In this document: one piece after another, positions 20,980 through 32,072 of the stretch
How positions within the stretch are numbered: the stretch's first letter is position 1
How the letters are laid out: the number at the start of each line of letters is the position of its first letter
NCBI RefSeq assembly: GCF_004327335.1
Contig: NZ_QJUO01000028.1
Coordinates: 1 to 58,234 of the forward strand
From: Stutzerimonas kirkiae
GTDB lineage: Bacteria; Pseudomonadota; Gammaproteobacteria; Pseudomonadales; Pseudomonadaceae
DNA length: 58,234 bases
Direction: 5' to 3'
Translations under genes and position numbers: made by a program
The notes under the pieces: generated by a model
What the model was told of the DNA's origin: nothing
Databases searched by the model: none
Seen by the model: only the letters and a program-made list of their open reading frames with translations

Positions 20980-22026
20980 ATGAACACCGCCTCGCCCCTG
21001 CCTCGCCACTGCACCTTCAGCGAAAGCGACTGGACGTTGCTCAGCCAGAACTGGTATCCCATCGCCGAAAGCCGCGAGATCGGCGAAACCGCCTACAAGG
21101 CCACTCTGCTCGACGAACCGCTGGTGGCCTACCGGGTCGCCGGCGAACTGGTGGTGGCCCTGGATGTCTGCCCGCACCGTGGCGTGCCCCTGACCAAGGG
21201 CCAGCACGACGGCCAGGGGGTGGTCTGCCCCTACCACGGCCTGCGCTTCGGCAGCGGCGGACGTTGCAACCGCATCCCCGCCAGCCCGAGCCAGAACATC
21301 CCGGCCAGGATGTGCCTGCGCACCTATGCCGCGGTGGAGCGCTACGGGCTGGTCTGGGTCTGCCTGGCGCGCAGCGGCCAGGACAACGCCGATGCCGTTA
21401 TTCCACCGATGCCGCATTGGGACGATGCCGGCTTCCAACAGATCGTCTGCCCGGTGTTCGATGTCGCCGGTTTCGCCGGGCGCCAGGTGGAGGGCTTCAT
21501 CGACGTGGCGCACTTCGCCTGGGTGCACACCGGGACCTTCGCCGACCCGGACAACGCCGAGGTACCGGACTACACCACCCGCGAAACCAGCGACGGCTTC
21601 GAGGCCGTGTACCTGAGCAACGTCGGCAACTACCCGATCGGCCCGACCGGCGAGGAGCGCGCGGCCAGCGACTTCGTCTGGAAACGCCACTTCCGCGTGC
21701 ACCTGCCCTTCACCGCGACCCTGACCATTCATTTCCCCGATGATGGCCGGCTGGTGATCATGAATGCCGCCTCGCCGGTTTCCGCGCTGCGGACCCGGAT
21801 GTTCGCGCCGATCGCGCGAAACTTCGACCTCGATGTACCCGTGCCGGACGTGCATGACTTCAACCTGCGGGTGTTCGAGGAAGACCGCGACATGGTCGAG
21901 TCGCAGAAGCCCGAATACCTGCCGCTGGACCCGACCCTGGAAGTGCACATCCCCGCCGACCGCAGTTCCATCGCCTACCGGCGCGGCCTGCGCAACCTGG
22001 GCTACAGCAGCTTTTTCCTGCACTGA
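20980..22026 (+). CDS. hpxD: Rieske non-heme iron oxygenase, HpxD-like
   Basis: A 348-residue oxygenase. The Rieske cluster ligands are C64, H66, C83 and H86 (CPHRG and CPYHG); the mononuclear iron site shows D175, H178 and H183 in GFIDVAHFAWVH. HpxD with HpxE oxidises hypoxanthine to xanthine in Klebsiella. Here the LysR partner, the reductase gene 10 bp downstream, and flanking guanine and adenine deaminases and purine transporter all support that role. Without this context one would call it a VanA-like demethylase or dioxygenase, so the substrate is inferred. Confidence 0.85.
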   Translation: MNTASPLPRHCTFSESDWTLLSQNWYPIAESREIGETAYKATLLDEPLVAYRVAGELVVALDVCPHRGVPLTKGQHDGQGVVCPYHGLRFGSGGRCNRIPASPSQNIPARMCLRTYAAVERYGLVWVCLARSGQDNADAVIPPMPHWDDAGFQQIVCPVFDVAGFAGRQVEGFIDVAHFAWVHTGTFADPDNAEVPDYTTRETSDGFEAVYLSNVGNYPIGPTGEERAASDFVWKRHFRVHLPFTATLTIHFPDDGRLVIMNAASPVSALRTRMFAPIARNFDLDVPVPDVHDFNLRVFEEDRDMVESQKPEYLPLDPTLEVHIPADRSSIAYRRGLRNLGYSSFFLH

Positions 22027-22036
22027 GGCGATCAGC

Positions 22037-22990
22037 ATGGTCCTGCAGCACGTCACGATCACCGAAACCCGCCCCGAAGGCCTCGGCAACCAGGCGTTGA
22101 GACTGGAGCCGACCGGCGGCGAACTGCAACCCTTCGAGGCCGGCGCCCATGTCGATGTGCACCTGCCCAACGGCCTGGTGCGCCAGTATTCGATCGCCAG
22201 CGCGCCCCACCGGCGCGACCACTACCTGCTCTGCGTCAAGCATGAGGCGCAGTCGCGCGGCGGTTCGCAATATGTCTGCGAAGCATTGCAGGTGGGCACC
22301 GAACTGCGGATTTCCGCGCCGCGCAACCTGTTCCCGTTGCACGCGGGTGAAACCCAGGTGCTGGTCGGCGCCGGCATCGGCCTCACGCCCTTGCTGGCCA
22401 TGGCCGAGAGCCTGGAATGCGATGGCCGCCCATTCGTGCTGCATCACTACAGCCGGGCGCGCGAGCAGGTGCCCTTCCTCGAGCGCCTGCTGCGTGGCTT
22501 CAGCCATGGCCGCGTATACTTGCACCACAGCCGCGACGGCGCCAGCCCACGCCAGCACATCCCCAGGGAAATCAGCGCGCCCCCCCCTGGCGGCCAGTTG
22601 TACCTGTGTGGCCCGGAAGCCTTTATGCAACGCTTCGGCGAGCTGGCCCTGGAGCATGGCTGGGCCGCGGCCAGCGTGCACCGCGAGGCCTTCGGCGGCA
22701 CGCTGGCGGAGCCGCCCGCCGAGGGCGACGAGGCCTTCGAGGTGCTGCTGGCGTCCAGCGGCCGGCTGATCCGCGTCGAGGCCGACCGCAGCATCGCCGC
22801 CGCCTTGCTGGAAGCGGGTGTGGACGTGCCGCTGTCCTGTGAAATGGGTATCTGCGGCGCCTGTACGGTGGAAGTGCTGGAAGGCACTCCCGAGCACCGC
22901 GACAGCGTGCTCAGCGAGCAGGAACGCACCGGGCACATGACCCTCTGCTGCTCACGCAGCCGATCGGCCCGGCTGACACTGAACCTCTGA
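22037..22990 (+). CDS. hpxE: Oxygenase reductase, HpxE-like (FMN/NADH and plant-type 2Fe-2S)
   Basis: A 317-residue reductase of the phthalate dioxygenase reductase/VanB type: N-terminal flavin domain (RQYSIASAP), NAD-binding segment (LVGAGIGLTPLLAMAE and LYLCGPEAFM), and a C-terminal ferredoxin domain with C-x4-C-x2-C (SCEMGICGAC) and a final Cys in LCCSRS. It passes electrons from NAD(P)H to the neighbouring Rieske oxygenase. Only 10 bp separate the genes. Confidence 0.88.
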   Translation: MVLQHVTITETRPEGLGNQALRLEPTGGELQPFEAGAHVDVHLPNGLVRQYSIASAPHRRDHYLLCVKHEAQSRGGSQYVCEALQVGTELRISAPRNLFPLHAGETQVLVGAGIGLTPLLAMAESLECDGRPFVLHHYSRAREQVPFLERLLRGFSHGRVYLHHSRDGASPRQHIPREISAPPPGGQLYLCGPEAFMQRFGELALEHGWAAASVHREAFGGTLAEPPAEGDEAFEVLLASSGRLIRVEADRSIAAALLEAGVDVPLSCEMGICGACTVEVLEGTPEHRDSVLSEQERTGHMTLCCSRSRSARLTLNL

Positions 22991-23112
22991 GCGGGCGCCT
23001 CGCCAATCCGGGGCGAACCGCACCAGCCCGGAGCATCGCCTGCCCACACCTCTGCGAATCGTGCCGCGCTGGCGCCCACCGGCCCGCGGCGGGCGGGATT
23101 CGCGGAATTTCC

Positions 23113-23126
23113 TGACTAACTGGCCA
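23113..23126. promoter_or_regulatory. RutR-like 6-2-6 palindrome upstream of the purine ABC ATPase
   Basis: TGACTAACTGGCCA fits the TGNYYA-N2-TGGNCA form shared with sites at 26956 and 30580, close to the TTGACCANNTGGTCAA box of E. coli RutR. It is 47 bp upstream of the ATG and is followed by a T-rich GCTTTTTGC. Confidence 0.45.
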
Positions 23127-23173
23127 GCTTTTTGCTTTATCCCACTGGTCGAAGCACAACCATCGAGCCGCCC

Positions 23174-24715
23174 ATGCCCCACTCCACTGCAATGCCACGC
23201 CTGGAGCTGCACGCGATCAGCAAGCGCTACCCCGGCTGCCTGGCCAACGACCGTATCGACCTGTGCATCCAGGCCGGCGAAATACATGCCCTGCTCGGCG
23301 AGAACGGTGCCGGCAAAAGTACCCTGATGAAGATCATCTATGGCGTGACCCAGCCCGATTCCGGCGAAATCCGCTGGCAGGGCCAGCGTGTCCAGGTACG
23401 CGACCCGGCCCAGGCGCGGCGCCTGGGCATCGGCATGGTGTTCCAGCACTTCTCGCTGTTCGAAACCCTCAGCGTGACCGAGAACATCGCCCTGGCCCTG
23501 GGCCGCGAAGCCGGCACGCCGACACAGTTGGCGCCGAAGATCCGCGCGGTCGCGCAACGCTACGGCATGGGCCTGGAGCCGGAGCGGCTGGTGCACAGCC
23601 TGTCGATCGGCGAGCGCCAGCGGGTGGAGATCATCCGCTGCCTGATGCAGGACATCCACCTGCTGATACTCGACGAACCGACCTCGGTGCTCACTCCGCA
23701 GGAAGTCGACGAATTGTTCGTCACCCTGCGCGCCCTGGCGGCCGAGGGCTGCAGCATCCTGTTCATCAGCCACAAGCTCGGCGAAGTGCGCGCCCTCTGC
23801 CACAACGCCACGGTGCTGCGCGGCGGGCGGGTATCCGGCGACTGCGTACCGGCCGCCTGCAGCGACCTGGAGCTGGCGCGGCTGATGGTCGGCGACGCCG
23901 AGGGCCTGGAGGCCAGCTACCCCAAGGCACTGGGTGGCCTGGTACGCCTGCGGGTGGACGACCTCAGTTGGCGCAACGACGACCCGTTCGGCACCTCCCT
24001 GGGCAACCTGCGCCTGGAGGTGCGGTGTGGCGAGATCGTCGGTATCGCCGGCGTAGCCGGCAACGGCCAGGACGAACTGCTCGCCCTGCTCAGCGGCGAA
24101 GTGCGGCTGCCCAACGGCGAACGCGAACGCATCACCCTCGACCAGCAGCCGCTGGCCAACCTGTACCCGGACGCCAGGCGCAAGCGCGGCCTGGCCTTCG
24201 TCCCCGCCGACCGCCTCGGCCACGGCGCCGTGCCGGACATGAGCCTGGCCGACAATGCCCTGCTCACCTCTTTCCAGCAGGGCCTGCTCAGCCACGGCAT
24301 GATCCGCGGGCACAAGGTGCTGGCGCTGGCCAACGAGATCATCCGCCGCTACGCGGTGAAGACCCCGGATGCGCAGACACCGGCGCGCAGCCTCTCCGGC
24401 GGCAACCTGCAGAAGTTCATCCTCGGCCGCGAAATCATGCAGCAACCGAAACTACTGGTCGCCGCGCACCCGACCTGGGGCGTCGATGTCGGCGCGGCGG
24501 CGGCCATCCACCGGGCGCTGATCGCCCTGCGCGATGCCGGCGCGGCGATCCTGGTGATCTCCGAGGACCTCGATGAACTGTTCCAGATCAGCGACCGCAT
24601 CGGTGCGCTCTGCAGTGGGCGCCTGTCGCCGCTGAAAGCCACCGCGCAGACCCATACCGTGGAGGTCGGCCGCTGGATGGCCGGCCAATTCGATTCCCCG
24701 CAAGACGCCGCCTGA
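23174..24715 (+). CDS. Purine/nucleoside ABC importer, tandem ATPase
   Basis: A 513-residue protein with two ABC domains, as in BMP-type nucleoside importers. First half: Walker A GENGAGKST, signature LSIGE, Walker B LLILDEPTS. Second half: degenerate nucleotide site (GVAGNGQDEL), signature LSGGN, and VAAHPTWGVDVG in place of a canonical Walker B, which is usual for this family. The ATG at 23174 was chosen over an upstream in-frame start at 23132. It heads an operon with two permeases and the binding protein. Confidence 0.93.
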   Translation: MPHSTAMPRLELHAISKRYPGCLANDRIDLCIQAGEIHALLGENGAGKSTLMKIIYGVTQPDSGEIRWQGQRVQVRDPAQARRLGIGMVFQHFSLFETLSVTENIALALGREAGTPTQLAPKIRAVAQRYGMGLEPERLVHSLSIGERQRVEIIRCLMQDIHLLILDEPTSVLTPQEVDELFVTLRALAAEGCSILFISHKLGEVRALCHNATVLRGGRVSGDCVPAACSDLELARLMVGDAEGLEASYPKALGGLVRLRVDDLSWRNDDPFGTSLGNLRLEVRCGEIVGIAGVAGNGQDELLALLSGEVRLPNGERERITLDQQPLANLYPDARRKRGLAFVPADRLGHGAVPDMSLADNALLTSFQQGLLSHGMIRGHKVLALANEIIRRYAVKTPDAQTPARSLSGGNLQKFILGREIMQQPKLLVAAHPTWGVDVGAAAAIHRALIALRDAGAAILVISEDLDELFQISDRIGALCSGRLSPLKATAQTHTVEVGRWMAGQFDSPQDAA

Positions 24716-24727
24716 CGAGAAGCCGCC

Positions 24728-25822
24728 ATGCTGTTATCCCTGGAACCCCGTACCCAGCAGTCGCGCGCCATGCTGCTGCTTTCGCCGCTGCTCGCCGGGG
24801 TACTGACCCTGGTCAGCGGCGCGATCCTGTTCGCCGCCCTCGGCCATGCGCCGCTGGCGACCTTGCATACCCTGCTGATCGAGCCGATCAGCGATTTCTA
24901 CGGCATCTCCGAACTGCTGATCAAGGCCCTGCCGATCCTGCTCTGCGCCTTCGGCCTGGCGCTGGCCTTCCAGGCACGGGTGTGGAACATCGGCGCCGAG
25001 GGCCAGTTGCTGATCGGCGCGCTGGTCGGCAGCGCCGTGGCGCTGCAACTGATCGACCGCCAGGGCCCGCTGGTGCTGGTCATGGTGATCGCCAGCGGCA
25101 TCCTCGGCGGCGCCGCCTGGGGCGGGCTGGCAGCGTGGTTGCGCACGCACTTCAATGCCAACGAAATCCTCACCACCATCATGCTCAACTACATCGCCCT
25201 CAACCTGCTGCTGTTCTTCGTCCACGGCCCGCTGAAGGACCCGGACGGCTTCAGCTTCCCCGAGTCGGCGATGTTCGGCGACGCCAGCCGCCTGCCGCAG
25301 TTGTTCGAGGACGGCCGCGTGCACATCGGCCTGTTCTTCGCGCTGTTCGCCCTGGTGGCGGTGTGGGTGCTGCTGCACAAGAGCTTCCTCGGCTTCCAGG
25401 TCAGGGTGCTCGGCCTGGACAAGCGCGCCGCCGGTTTCGTCGGCTTCCGCGAGAAGCGCCTGGTATGGCTGGTGCTGTTGATCAGCGGCGGCCTGGCCGG
25501 CCTCGCCGGGGTCAGCGAAGTCAGTGGGCCGATCGGCCAGTTGGTGCCGCAGGTTTCGCCGGGCTATGGCTACGCGGCGATCACCGTGGCCTTCCTCGGC
25601 CGCCTCAACCCGTTCGGCATTCTCTTCGCCGGCCTGCTCATGGCCCTGCTCTACCTGGGCGGTGAGAACGCGCAGATGACCCTCAACCTGCCGCAGTCGC
25701 TGACCGAGCTGTTCCAGGGAATGATGCTGTTCTACCTGCTCGCCTGCGACGTGCTGATTCTCTATCGGCCACGCTTCGCGTGGGGCGGGCTCCAAGCCGC
25801 AAGCAAGGAGTCCGCCGCATGA
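24728..25822 (+). CDS. Purine/nucleoside ABC importer, permease 1
   Basis: A 364-residue integral membrane protein with about 8-10 hydrophobic segments and the family motifs FQARVWNIGAEGQLLIGAL, FNANEILTTIMLNYIA and YGYAAITVAFLGRLNPFGI. It starts 12 bp after the ATPase gene. Homologues form the larger permease subunit of BMP-type nucleoside transporters. Confidence 0.93.
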   Translation: MLLSLEPRTQQSRAMLLLSPLLAGVLTLVSGAILFAALGHAPLATLHTLLIEPISDFYGISELLIKALPILLCAFGLALAFQARVWNIGAEGQLLIGALVGSAVALQLIDRQGPLVLVMVIASGILGGAAWGGLAAWLRTHFNANEILTTIMLNYIALNLLLFFVHGPLKDPDGFSFPESAMFGDASRLPQLFEDGRVHIGLFFALFALVAVWVLLHKSFLGFQVRVLGLDKRAAGFVGFREKRLVWLVLLISGGLAGLAGVSEVSGPIGQLVPQVSPGYGYAAITVAFLGRLNPFGILFAGLLMALLYLGGENAQMTLNLPQSLTELFQGMMLFYLLACDVLILYRPRFAWGGLQAASKESAA

Positions 25823-25874
25823 CCTTCACCCGTTCGCTTTTCACTTGCCGCTTGCAGCTTGAGGCTTGACGCTC

Positions 25875-26801
25875 ATGGACATCGACCTGCTGACCAATAT
25901 TTTCTATGCCATGGTGCGCTGCGGCACCCCGCTGCTGCTGGTCGCCCTTGGCGAACTGGTGTGCGAGAAGAGCGGCGTGCTCAACCTCGGCCAGGAGGGC
26001 ATGATGCTGTTCGGCGCGGTGACCGGCTTTATCGTCGCCTTCGCCACCGGCAACCTCTGGCTCGGCGTACTGCTGGCCTGCCTGGCCGGCATGCTGCTGT
26101 CCTCGCTGTTCGCCCTGGTGACCCTCGGCTGCCAGGCCAACCAGGTGGCCAGCGGGCTGGCCCTGACCATCTTCGGCGTCGGCCTGTCGGCCTTCGTCGG
26201 CAGCGCCTGGGTCGGCAAGCCGCTGAGCGGCTTCGAGCCCGTGGCCATCCCGCTGCTCAGCGATATCCCGCTGGTCGGCCATATGCTGTTCAACCAGGAT
26301 TTGCTGGTCTACCTGTCCTTCGCGCTGTTCGCGCTGGTCGCCTGGGCACTGCTGAAGAGCCGCATCGGCCTGATCCTCCAGGCGGTCGGCGAGAACCCCG
26401 ACGCCGCCAGCGCCATGGGTCTGCCGGTGCTGCGCGTGCGCAGCCTGGCGATTCTCTTCGGCGGCGCCATGGCCGGCATGGCCGGCGCCTACCTGTCGCT
26501 GGCCTACACGCCGATGTGGGCGGAGAACATGAGCGCCGGGCGCGGCTGGATCGCCCTGGCGCTGGTGGTGTTCGCCAGTTGGCGGATCTTCCGCGTATTG
26601 CTCGGCGCCTACCTGTTCGGCCTGGCCAGCATCCTGCATCTGGTGGCCCAGGGCATCGGCGTGAGCATCCCGGCCAACCTGCTGGCGATGCTGCCCTATG
26701 TGGCGACCATCCTGGTGCTGGTGCTGCTGTCCCGCGATGCGCTCAAGACCCGGCTGTATGCGCCGGTTTCCCTGGGCAAGCCGTGGAAGGGAGGCCACTG
26801 A
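25875..26801 (+). CDS. Purine/nucleoside ABC importer, permease 2
   Basis: A 308-residue permease with about 8-9 membrane segments and family motifs SGVLNLGQEGMMLFGAV and LPVLRVRSLAILFGGAMAGMAGAYLS. The ATG at 25875 is preferred to a TTG three codons earlier. The 52-bp gap after permease 1 carries a short CTTGC-rich repeat. Confidence 0.92.
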   Translation: MDIDLLTNIFYAMVRCGTPLLLVALGELVCEKSGVLNLGQEGMMLFGAVTGFIVAFATGNLWLGVLLACLAGMLLSSLFALVTLGCQANQVASGLALTIFGVGLSAFVGSAWVGKPLSGFEPVAIPLLSDIPLVGHMLFNQDLLVYLSFALFALVAWALLKSRIGLILQAVGENPDAASAMGLPVLRVRSLAILFGGAMAGMAGAYLSLAYTPMWAENMSAGRGWIALALVVFASWRIFRVLLGAYLFGLASILHLVAQGIGVSIPANLLAMLPYVATILVLVLLSRDALKTRLYAPVSLGKPWKGGH

Positions 26802-26955
26802 CCCCCATGGCGCCTTGTGCGCCCGGCACCGCGACGCCAGCGCCCGATCACGCACCAGCGCATGGCAATCCAGCGGCAGGTCGCACCAAGCCGAAACATC
26901 ACCAGGCACCGACAGCCACCGCGCCACCGCGGCAAGTCCCGGCCCTTCGATTATC

Positions 26956-26969
26956 TGTCCAGTTGGTCA
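26956..26969. promoter_or_regulatory. RutR-like 6-2-6 palindrome upstream of the BMP gene
   Basis: TGTCCAGTTGGTCA, 67 bp upstream of the BMP-protein ATG, followed by a T run and GCAA as at the ATPase promoter. Part of a set of three (23113, 26956, 30580). Confidence 0.5.
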
Positions 26970-27036
26970 GTTTTTTGCAACCGTCCGGAAGCCCTCGGGC
27001 CGACACACCAAAATCCGCAAAGGAGCCCCACCCGCC

Positions 27037-28116
27037 ATGCACAAGAATGCCAAAAGAACCCTGCGCACCCTGGTCGCCGCCCTGGGCTTCAGCGCCACAC
27101 TCGGCGCTTCCGCCGCCGAACCGCTGAAAGTCGGTTTCGTCTACGTCGGGCCGATCGGCGACCACGGCTGGACCTACCAGCATGAACAGGGGCGCCAGGC
27201 CGTGATCGAGCACTTCGGCGAGCAGGTGAAAACCAGCTTCGTCGAAAACGTGGCCGAGGGCGCCGATGCCGAGCGGGTCATCCGCAATATGGCCAAGGGC
27301 GGCTACGACCTGATCTTCACCACTTCGTTCGGCTATATGAACCCAACCGCCAAGGTCGCCAAGCAATTCCCCAAGGTGACCTTCGAGCACGCCACCGGCT
27401 ACAAGCAGGACAAGAACCTAGCCACCTACCTGTCGACTTCCTATGAGGGGCGCTACGTCGGCGGCTTCCTCGCGGCGAAGATGACCAAGACCAAGAAGAT
27501 CGGCTATGTCGCCTCCTTCCCGATTCCGGAAGTGATCCGTGATATCAACTCCATCCAACTGGCCCTGGACAAGTACAACCCCGGCAGCGAGATCAAGGTG
27601 GTGTGGGTCAACTCCTGGTTCGACCCGGGCAAGGAAGCCGATGCGGCCAACGCGCTGATCGACCAGGGCGTCGACGTGATCTTCCAGCACACAGACAGCC
27701 CGGCGCCAATCCAGACCGCCGAGCGGCGCGGCGTCTTCGCCGTCGGCTATGCCTCGGACATGGCCCACTTCGGGCCGAAGGCCGTCCTCACCTCCATCGT
27801 CAACAACTGGGGCCCGCACTACATCAAGAGCACCCAGGCCGTCATCGACGGCACCTGGAAATCCCAGGACTATTGGGGCGGCCTGAGCGAAGGCACCATC
27901 GAACTGCCGATCAGCGACCTGGTGCCGGCCGATGTCAAAGCCGAGGCCGAGGGCATCATCGCCAGTATCAAGGACGGCTCCTTCCACCCGTTCACCGGAC
28001 CGATCGCCGACCAGAGCGGCGCCGTCAGGATCGCCGAGGGCGCGAGCGCCAGCAATGCCGAGCTGGCCGGCATGAACTACTACGTCAAAGGCATCACTGC
28101 AGAACTACCGAAGTAA
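27037..28116 (+). CDS. BMP-family purine/nucleoside-binding protein
   Basis: A 359-residue exported protein: signal peptide (about residues 1-26, ending ASA), then the BMP/PnrA start LKVGFVYVGPIGDHGWTYQHEQGR, TTSFGYMNPTAKVAK and the HTDSPAPIQTAERRGVFAVGYASDM ligand region. There is no lipobox cysteine, so it should be a soluble periplasmic receptor. It is separated from permease 2 by 235 bp carrying its own candidate operator, so it can be expressed independently in excess, as is common for binding proteins. Confidence 0.93.
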   Translation: MHKNAKRTLRTLVAALGFSATLGASAAEPLKVGFVYVGPIGDHGWTYQHEQGRQAVIEHFGEQVKTSFVENVAEGADAERVIRNMAKGGYDLIFTTSFGYMNPTAKVAKQFPKVTFEHATGYKQDKNLATYLSTSYEGRYVGGFLAAKMTKTKKIGYVASFPIPEVIRDINSIQLALDKYNPGSEIKVVWVNSWFDPGKEADAANALIDQGVDVIFQHTDSPAPIQTAERRGVFAVGYASDMAHFGPKAVLTSIVNNWGPHYIKSTQAVIDGTWKSQDYWGGLSEGTIELPISDLVPADVKAEAEGIIASIKDGSFHPFTGPIADQSGAVRIAEGASASNAELAGMNYYVKGITAELPK

Positions 28117-28180
28117 GGCGCCCTGCACGGCACGCCACGTTCTGGCGCAGCGTGCCGTACTGCCATCGGACCGCGTGCCA

Positions 28181-28209
28181 CAGGCTTGCCCGCAAAGCGC
28201 TTGCGGGCA
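28181..28209. repeat. REP-like hairpin after the BMP gene
   Basis: TGCCCGCAA (28187-28195) and TTGCGGGCA (28201-28209) form a perfect 9-bp stem within a CTTGCCCGC-type Pseudomonas REP context. Confidence 0.6.
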
Positions 28210-28291
28210 GTGCCGTGCGCGGTCAAGGCCGTTCCTGCGCAGAGTCTGGCGACCGCGGCGCGCACGGCGGCCCATCCTTCCTGGAGCCAAC

Positions 28292-30338
<2,047 letters not shown>

Positions 30339-30579
30339 CCGCGCAACGAGCATAGCGGCGTCGCTCGCCCCGGTGCGCGCGGCGCAGCCTACCCGCCTTG
30401 CGGCAGCGCTCCCTGCACAATAGCGATGCACCCGCCCCCCGCCACGCACCATCGACGACATCGAAACACTTCACCACCAAAGCCCGGGCACATAGAATTC
30501 CCCGCACCCGGCCCCTCTGCCCATCGCCCGCCAGTCCGCATGGCCGCACGGCTGCCATGCGCGGAAAATCCACGTTTTT

Positions 30580-30593
30580 TGTCCATATGGACA
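30580..30593. promoter_or_regulatory. Perfect 14-bp palindrome upstream of the tsx-like gene
   Basis: TGTCCATATGGACA is a perfect palindrome of 6-2-6 layout, preceded by a T run, and is the third member of the RutR-like set. It lies 87 bp upstream of the ATG. The rest of the 340-bp gap 30339-30680 shows no gene. Confidence 0.55.
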
Positions 30594-30680
30594 GGATCTG
30601 GCGTTTTTCTTGCTCATGGAAAAATGCCTGACCGACAAGACAGGTTCACAACCCTACCCGACACTTCCTGGAGTATGCTC

Positions 30681-31472
30681 ATGCCGCGCGTCGCAACTTC
30701 CCTGATACTGGCAGGCAGCCTGCTGACAACCGCCCCGGCCATGGCCGGCGATCTGCTGCTGTGGCAAGACAACAGCCTGACCTACCTCAACGGTATCGAC
30801 TTCAAGGTCGACCCGCCCAAGCAGCAGACCGTCACCTTCGAGCATGTCAGCGGCTGGAGCTTCGGCGACCTGTTCCTGTTCGTCGACGGCATCAAATACA
30901 ACACCGACGCCACCAACGGCGCCGGCGACGGGCATACCTTCTATGGCGAGATCAGCCCGCGCCTGTCGCTCGGCAAGATCAGCGGCGCGGACCTCTCCTT
31001 CGGCCCGGTCAAGGACGTGCTGCTGTCCGCCACCTACGAGTTCGGCGAAGACGATGTGGAAACCTACATGCTCGGCCCGGCGCTGGACCTGAACATCCCC
31101 GGCTTCGACTACTTCCAGCTCAACACCTACCTGCGCCGGCCGGACGGCAACCGCAAAGGGCGGAACGTCTGGCAGGTCACACCGGTCTGGAGCTACACCA
31201 TTCCGGTCGGCAATTCCGACCTGGTGATCGACGGTTTCATCGACTGGGTGGTGGACAACGACGACAGCTACCACGCCAACCTGCACATCAACCCGCAGAT
31301 CAAGTACGACCTGGCCAAGGCCATGGGCTGGGGCGAGAAGTTCTACGTCGGTGTCGAATACGACTACTGGAAGCACAAGTACGGTATCGACAACGACAGC
31401 TACCTGGGCGATGAAGTGCTCGGCGGTACCAACCAGAGCGCCATCAGCCTGCTGGTCAAGGCGCACTTCTAG
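30681..31472 (+). CDS. Tsx/OmpK-type nucleoside channel, outer membrane
   Basis: A 263-residue outer-membrane protein: signal peptide (about residues 1-22, ending AMA), then LLLWQDNSLTYLNG and the VTFEHVSGWSFGDLFLFVDG segment typical of the Tsx family, and a final strand ending SLLVKAHF. Tsx channels admit nucleosides. The ATG at 30681 has GGAG at seven bases; an ATG two codons earlier is too close to that site. It likely provides the outer-membrane step for the ABC importer. Confidence 0.9.
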   Translation: MPRVATSLILAGSLLTTAPAMAGDLLLWQDNSLTYLNGIDFKVDPPKQQTVTFEHVSGWSFGDLFLFVDGIKYNTDATNGAGDGHTFYGEISPRLSLGKISGADLSFGPVKDVLLSATYEFGEDDVETYMLGPALDLNIPGFDYFQLNTYLRRPDGNRKGRNVWQVTPVWSYTIPVGNSDLVIDGFIDWVVDNDDSYHANLHINPQIKYDLAKAMGWGEKFYVGVEYDYWKHKYGIDNDSYLGDEVLGGTNQSAISLLVKAHF

Positions 31473-31672
31473 CGACCACAGGCTTCAGGCGGCAGGCCTG
31501 GGGCCTTTGCAGGCCGGAACGGGCATTTTCTGAAGCTGGCCACTTGAAGTTCGTGGCCGCTCTTACCCCACGGAGGCCGAGCCCATTCGTATCGGACGCT
31601 GTTGCGGGCGCCGGCGGGAAGGAAGGGGGCTGTTCGAGCCGCGTGGCTACGAACGGAAGGAAAGGTGGGCCG

Positions 31673-31957
31673 TCACTCGTCTTCGTTGACCCTGTCGCGC
31701 AACTCTTTGCCCGGCTTGAAATGCGGGACGAACTTGCCCTCGAGCGGTACCGACTGCCCGGTCTTCGGGTTGCGGCCAACCCTGGGTGCCCGATAGTGCA
31801 AGGTGAAGCTACCGAATCCCCGAATCTCGATACGATCGCCTGTCGACAATGCCTGGGCCATCTGCTCGAGCATGGTCTTGATGGCCAACTCGACATCCTT
31901 CGACGAAAGCAGGCCCTGCTGGCTGACGATACGCTCGATCAATTCCGACTTGGTCAT
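31673..31957 (-). CDS. ihfB: Integration host factor subunit beta
   Basis: A 94-residue DNA-bending protein with the IHF/HU fold: [11 protein letters not shown] start, IEIRGFGSF, and the DNA-binding arm [15 protein letters not shown]. It is almost identical in pattern to Pseudomonas IhfB. Unusually, rpsA, its normal upstream neighbour, is absent; a rhomboid gene precedes it. Confidence 0.96.
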   Translation of the reverse strand: MTKSELIERIVSQQGLLSSKDVELAIKTMLEQMAQALSTGDRIEIRGFGSFTLHYRAPRVGRNPKTGQSVPLEGKFVPHFKPGKELRDRVNEDE

Positions 31958-32072
31958 GGTTTTCCCTTCTTTTTCAAGCGGCTAGATCATTTGACCTGTG
32001 GTCGTTTTTAGCATGTTGTTCAGTCTTTGAACAGCCCGCTTTCGACCGTACGCCCACATTCGAAAAAAAAGT

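Noticed and set aside
23174..24715. Calling the ABC transporter a sugar importer
   Set aside because: The tandem ATPase resembles sugar ABC ATPases, but the BMP binding protein, permease motifs and purine gene context point to purines or nucleosides.
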